From Bacillota bacterium (lineage in GTDB: Bacteria; Bacillota; Clostridia; Oscillospirales; Oscillospiraceae), in contig JAEWYA010000164.1 of NCBI GenBank assembly GCA_023395775.1, positions 1-5,505 on the forward strand: a stretch of 5,505 nucleotides of DNA, written 5' to 3'. Under the pieces are notes generated by a model. It did not search any database, was not told the DNA's origin, and was given only the letters and a program-made list of their open reading frames with translations. Shown here piece after piece: positions 5,377 to 5,505 of the stretch. The position numbers and the translations under genes are program-made. Within the stretch, counting starts at the first letter, position 1. Each line of letters opens with the position of its first letter.

Positions 5377-5505
5377 TTACGAAAGACTAACTATTAGAAG
5401 TCAAGTCCCAAAATGAAAGAATGTTATGAATTGAAGGACAGCAAAAAGGCATAGCAAACAGAGCGTCTTGCGACGCTCAAAAAAACGGTATTGGCAAAGC
5501 TCAAG
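5367..5505. other. AT-richer segment without recognised gene, with a perfect hairpin
   Basis: Composition is clearly more AT-rich than the rest of the window. A perfect seven-pair hairpin, GAGCGTC (5461-5467) and GACGCTC (5472-5478) around TTGC, is followed by A7 (5479-5485). The A run follows rather than precedes the stem, so it is not a canonical terminator for plus-strand transcripts, and the minus-strand side has only scattered T. No promoter, tRNA or convincing ribosome site was found. It could be the edge of a repeated element or the leader of a gene beyond the window. Confidence 0.35.

Noticed and set aside
5413..5454. 13-codon ORF MKECYELKDSKKA after queT
   Set aside because: No ribosome site, very short and no family; not distinguishable from chance in an AT-richer stretch.
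5461..5485. Rho-independent terminator at the right edge
   Set aside because: The perfect stem is followed by A7 rather than a T run on the plus strand, and the minus-strand side after the stem has only scattered T.

Overview
The window comes from a GC-rich, endospore-forming Firmicute. SpoIIE marks a sporulator, and the base composition together with a queT leader of preQ1-III-like design points to the Oscillospiraceae/Ruminococcaceae (Oscillibacter, Flavonifractor or Faecalibacterium relatives). That placement is inference from composition and gene families, not from a search.

Layout, left to right. Positions 1-1812 (minus strand) hold spoIIE, which is open from its start codon to the left edge and so lacks its last part. 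Positions 1813-2102 are a divergent intergenic region with a Shine-Dalgarno for spoIIE, an imperfect inverted repeat, a sigma-A-type promoter and a structured leader for the rightward operon. Positions 2103-4592 (plus strand) are a tight three-gene operon: dusB (tRNA dihydrouridine synthase), an ECF sigma factor starting in an ATGA overlap with dusB, and a membrane-anchored zinc-finger anti-sigma factor starting 1 base after the sigma stop. A strong intrinsic terminator follows at 4600-4631. Its U-rich tail already contains the -35 box of the next promoter. Positions 4658-4814 are a long, highly structured leader, and 4815-5345 is queT, the predicted queuosine-precursor transporter. Positions 5346-5505 are more AT-rich and carry two hairpins but no recognisable gene.

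How the parts fit. Two genes serve tRNA modification (dusB in the D-loop, queT for the queuosine precursor supply), but they sit in separate transcription units. The sigma/anti-sigma pair is an envelope-signalling module co-transcribed with dusB. The most interesting element is the queT leader. It appears to hold a pseudoknotted aptamer whose 3' strand (GGAGGTC, 4742-4748) is an exact copy of the queT Shine-Dalgarno region (GGAGGTC, 4801-4807), with a single CCTCC anti-Shine-Dalgarno (4788-4792) between them able to pair with either copy. This is a readable model for a translational preQ1 switch. All pairings were worked out by eye and no covariation or folding calculation was run.
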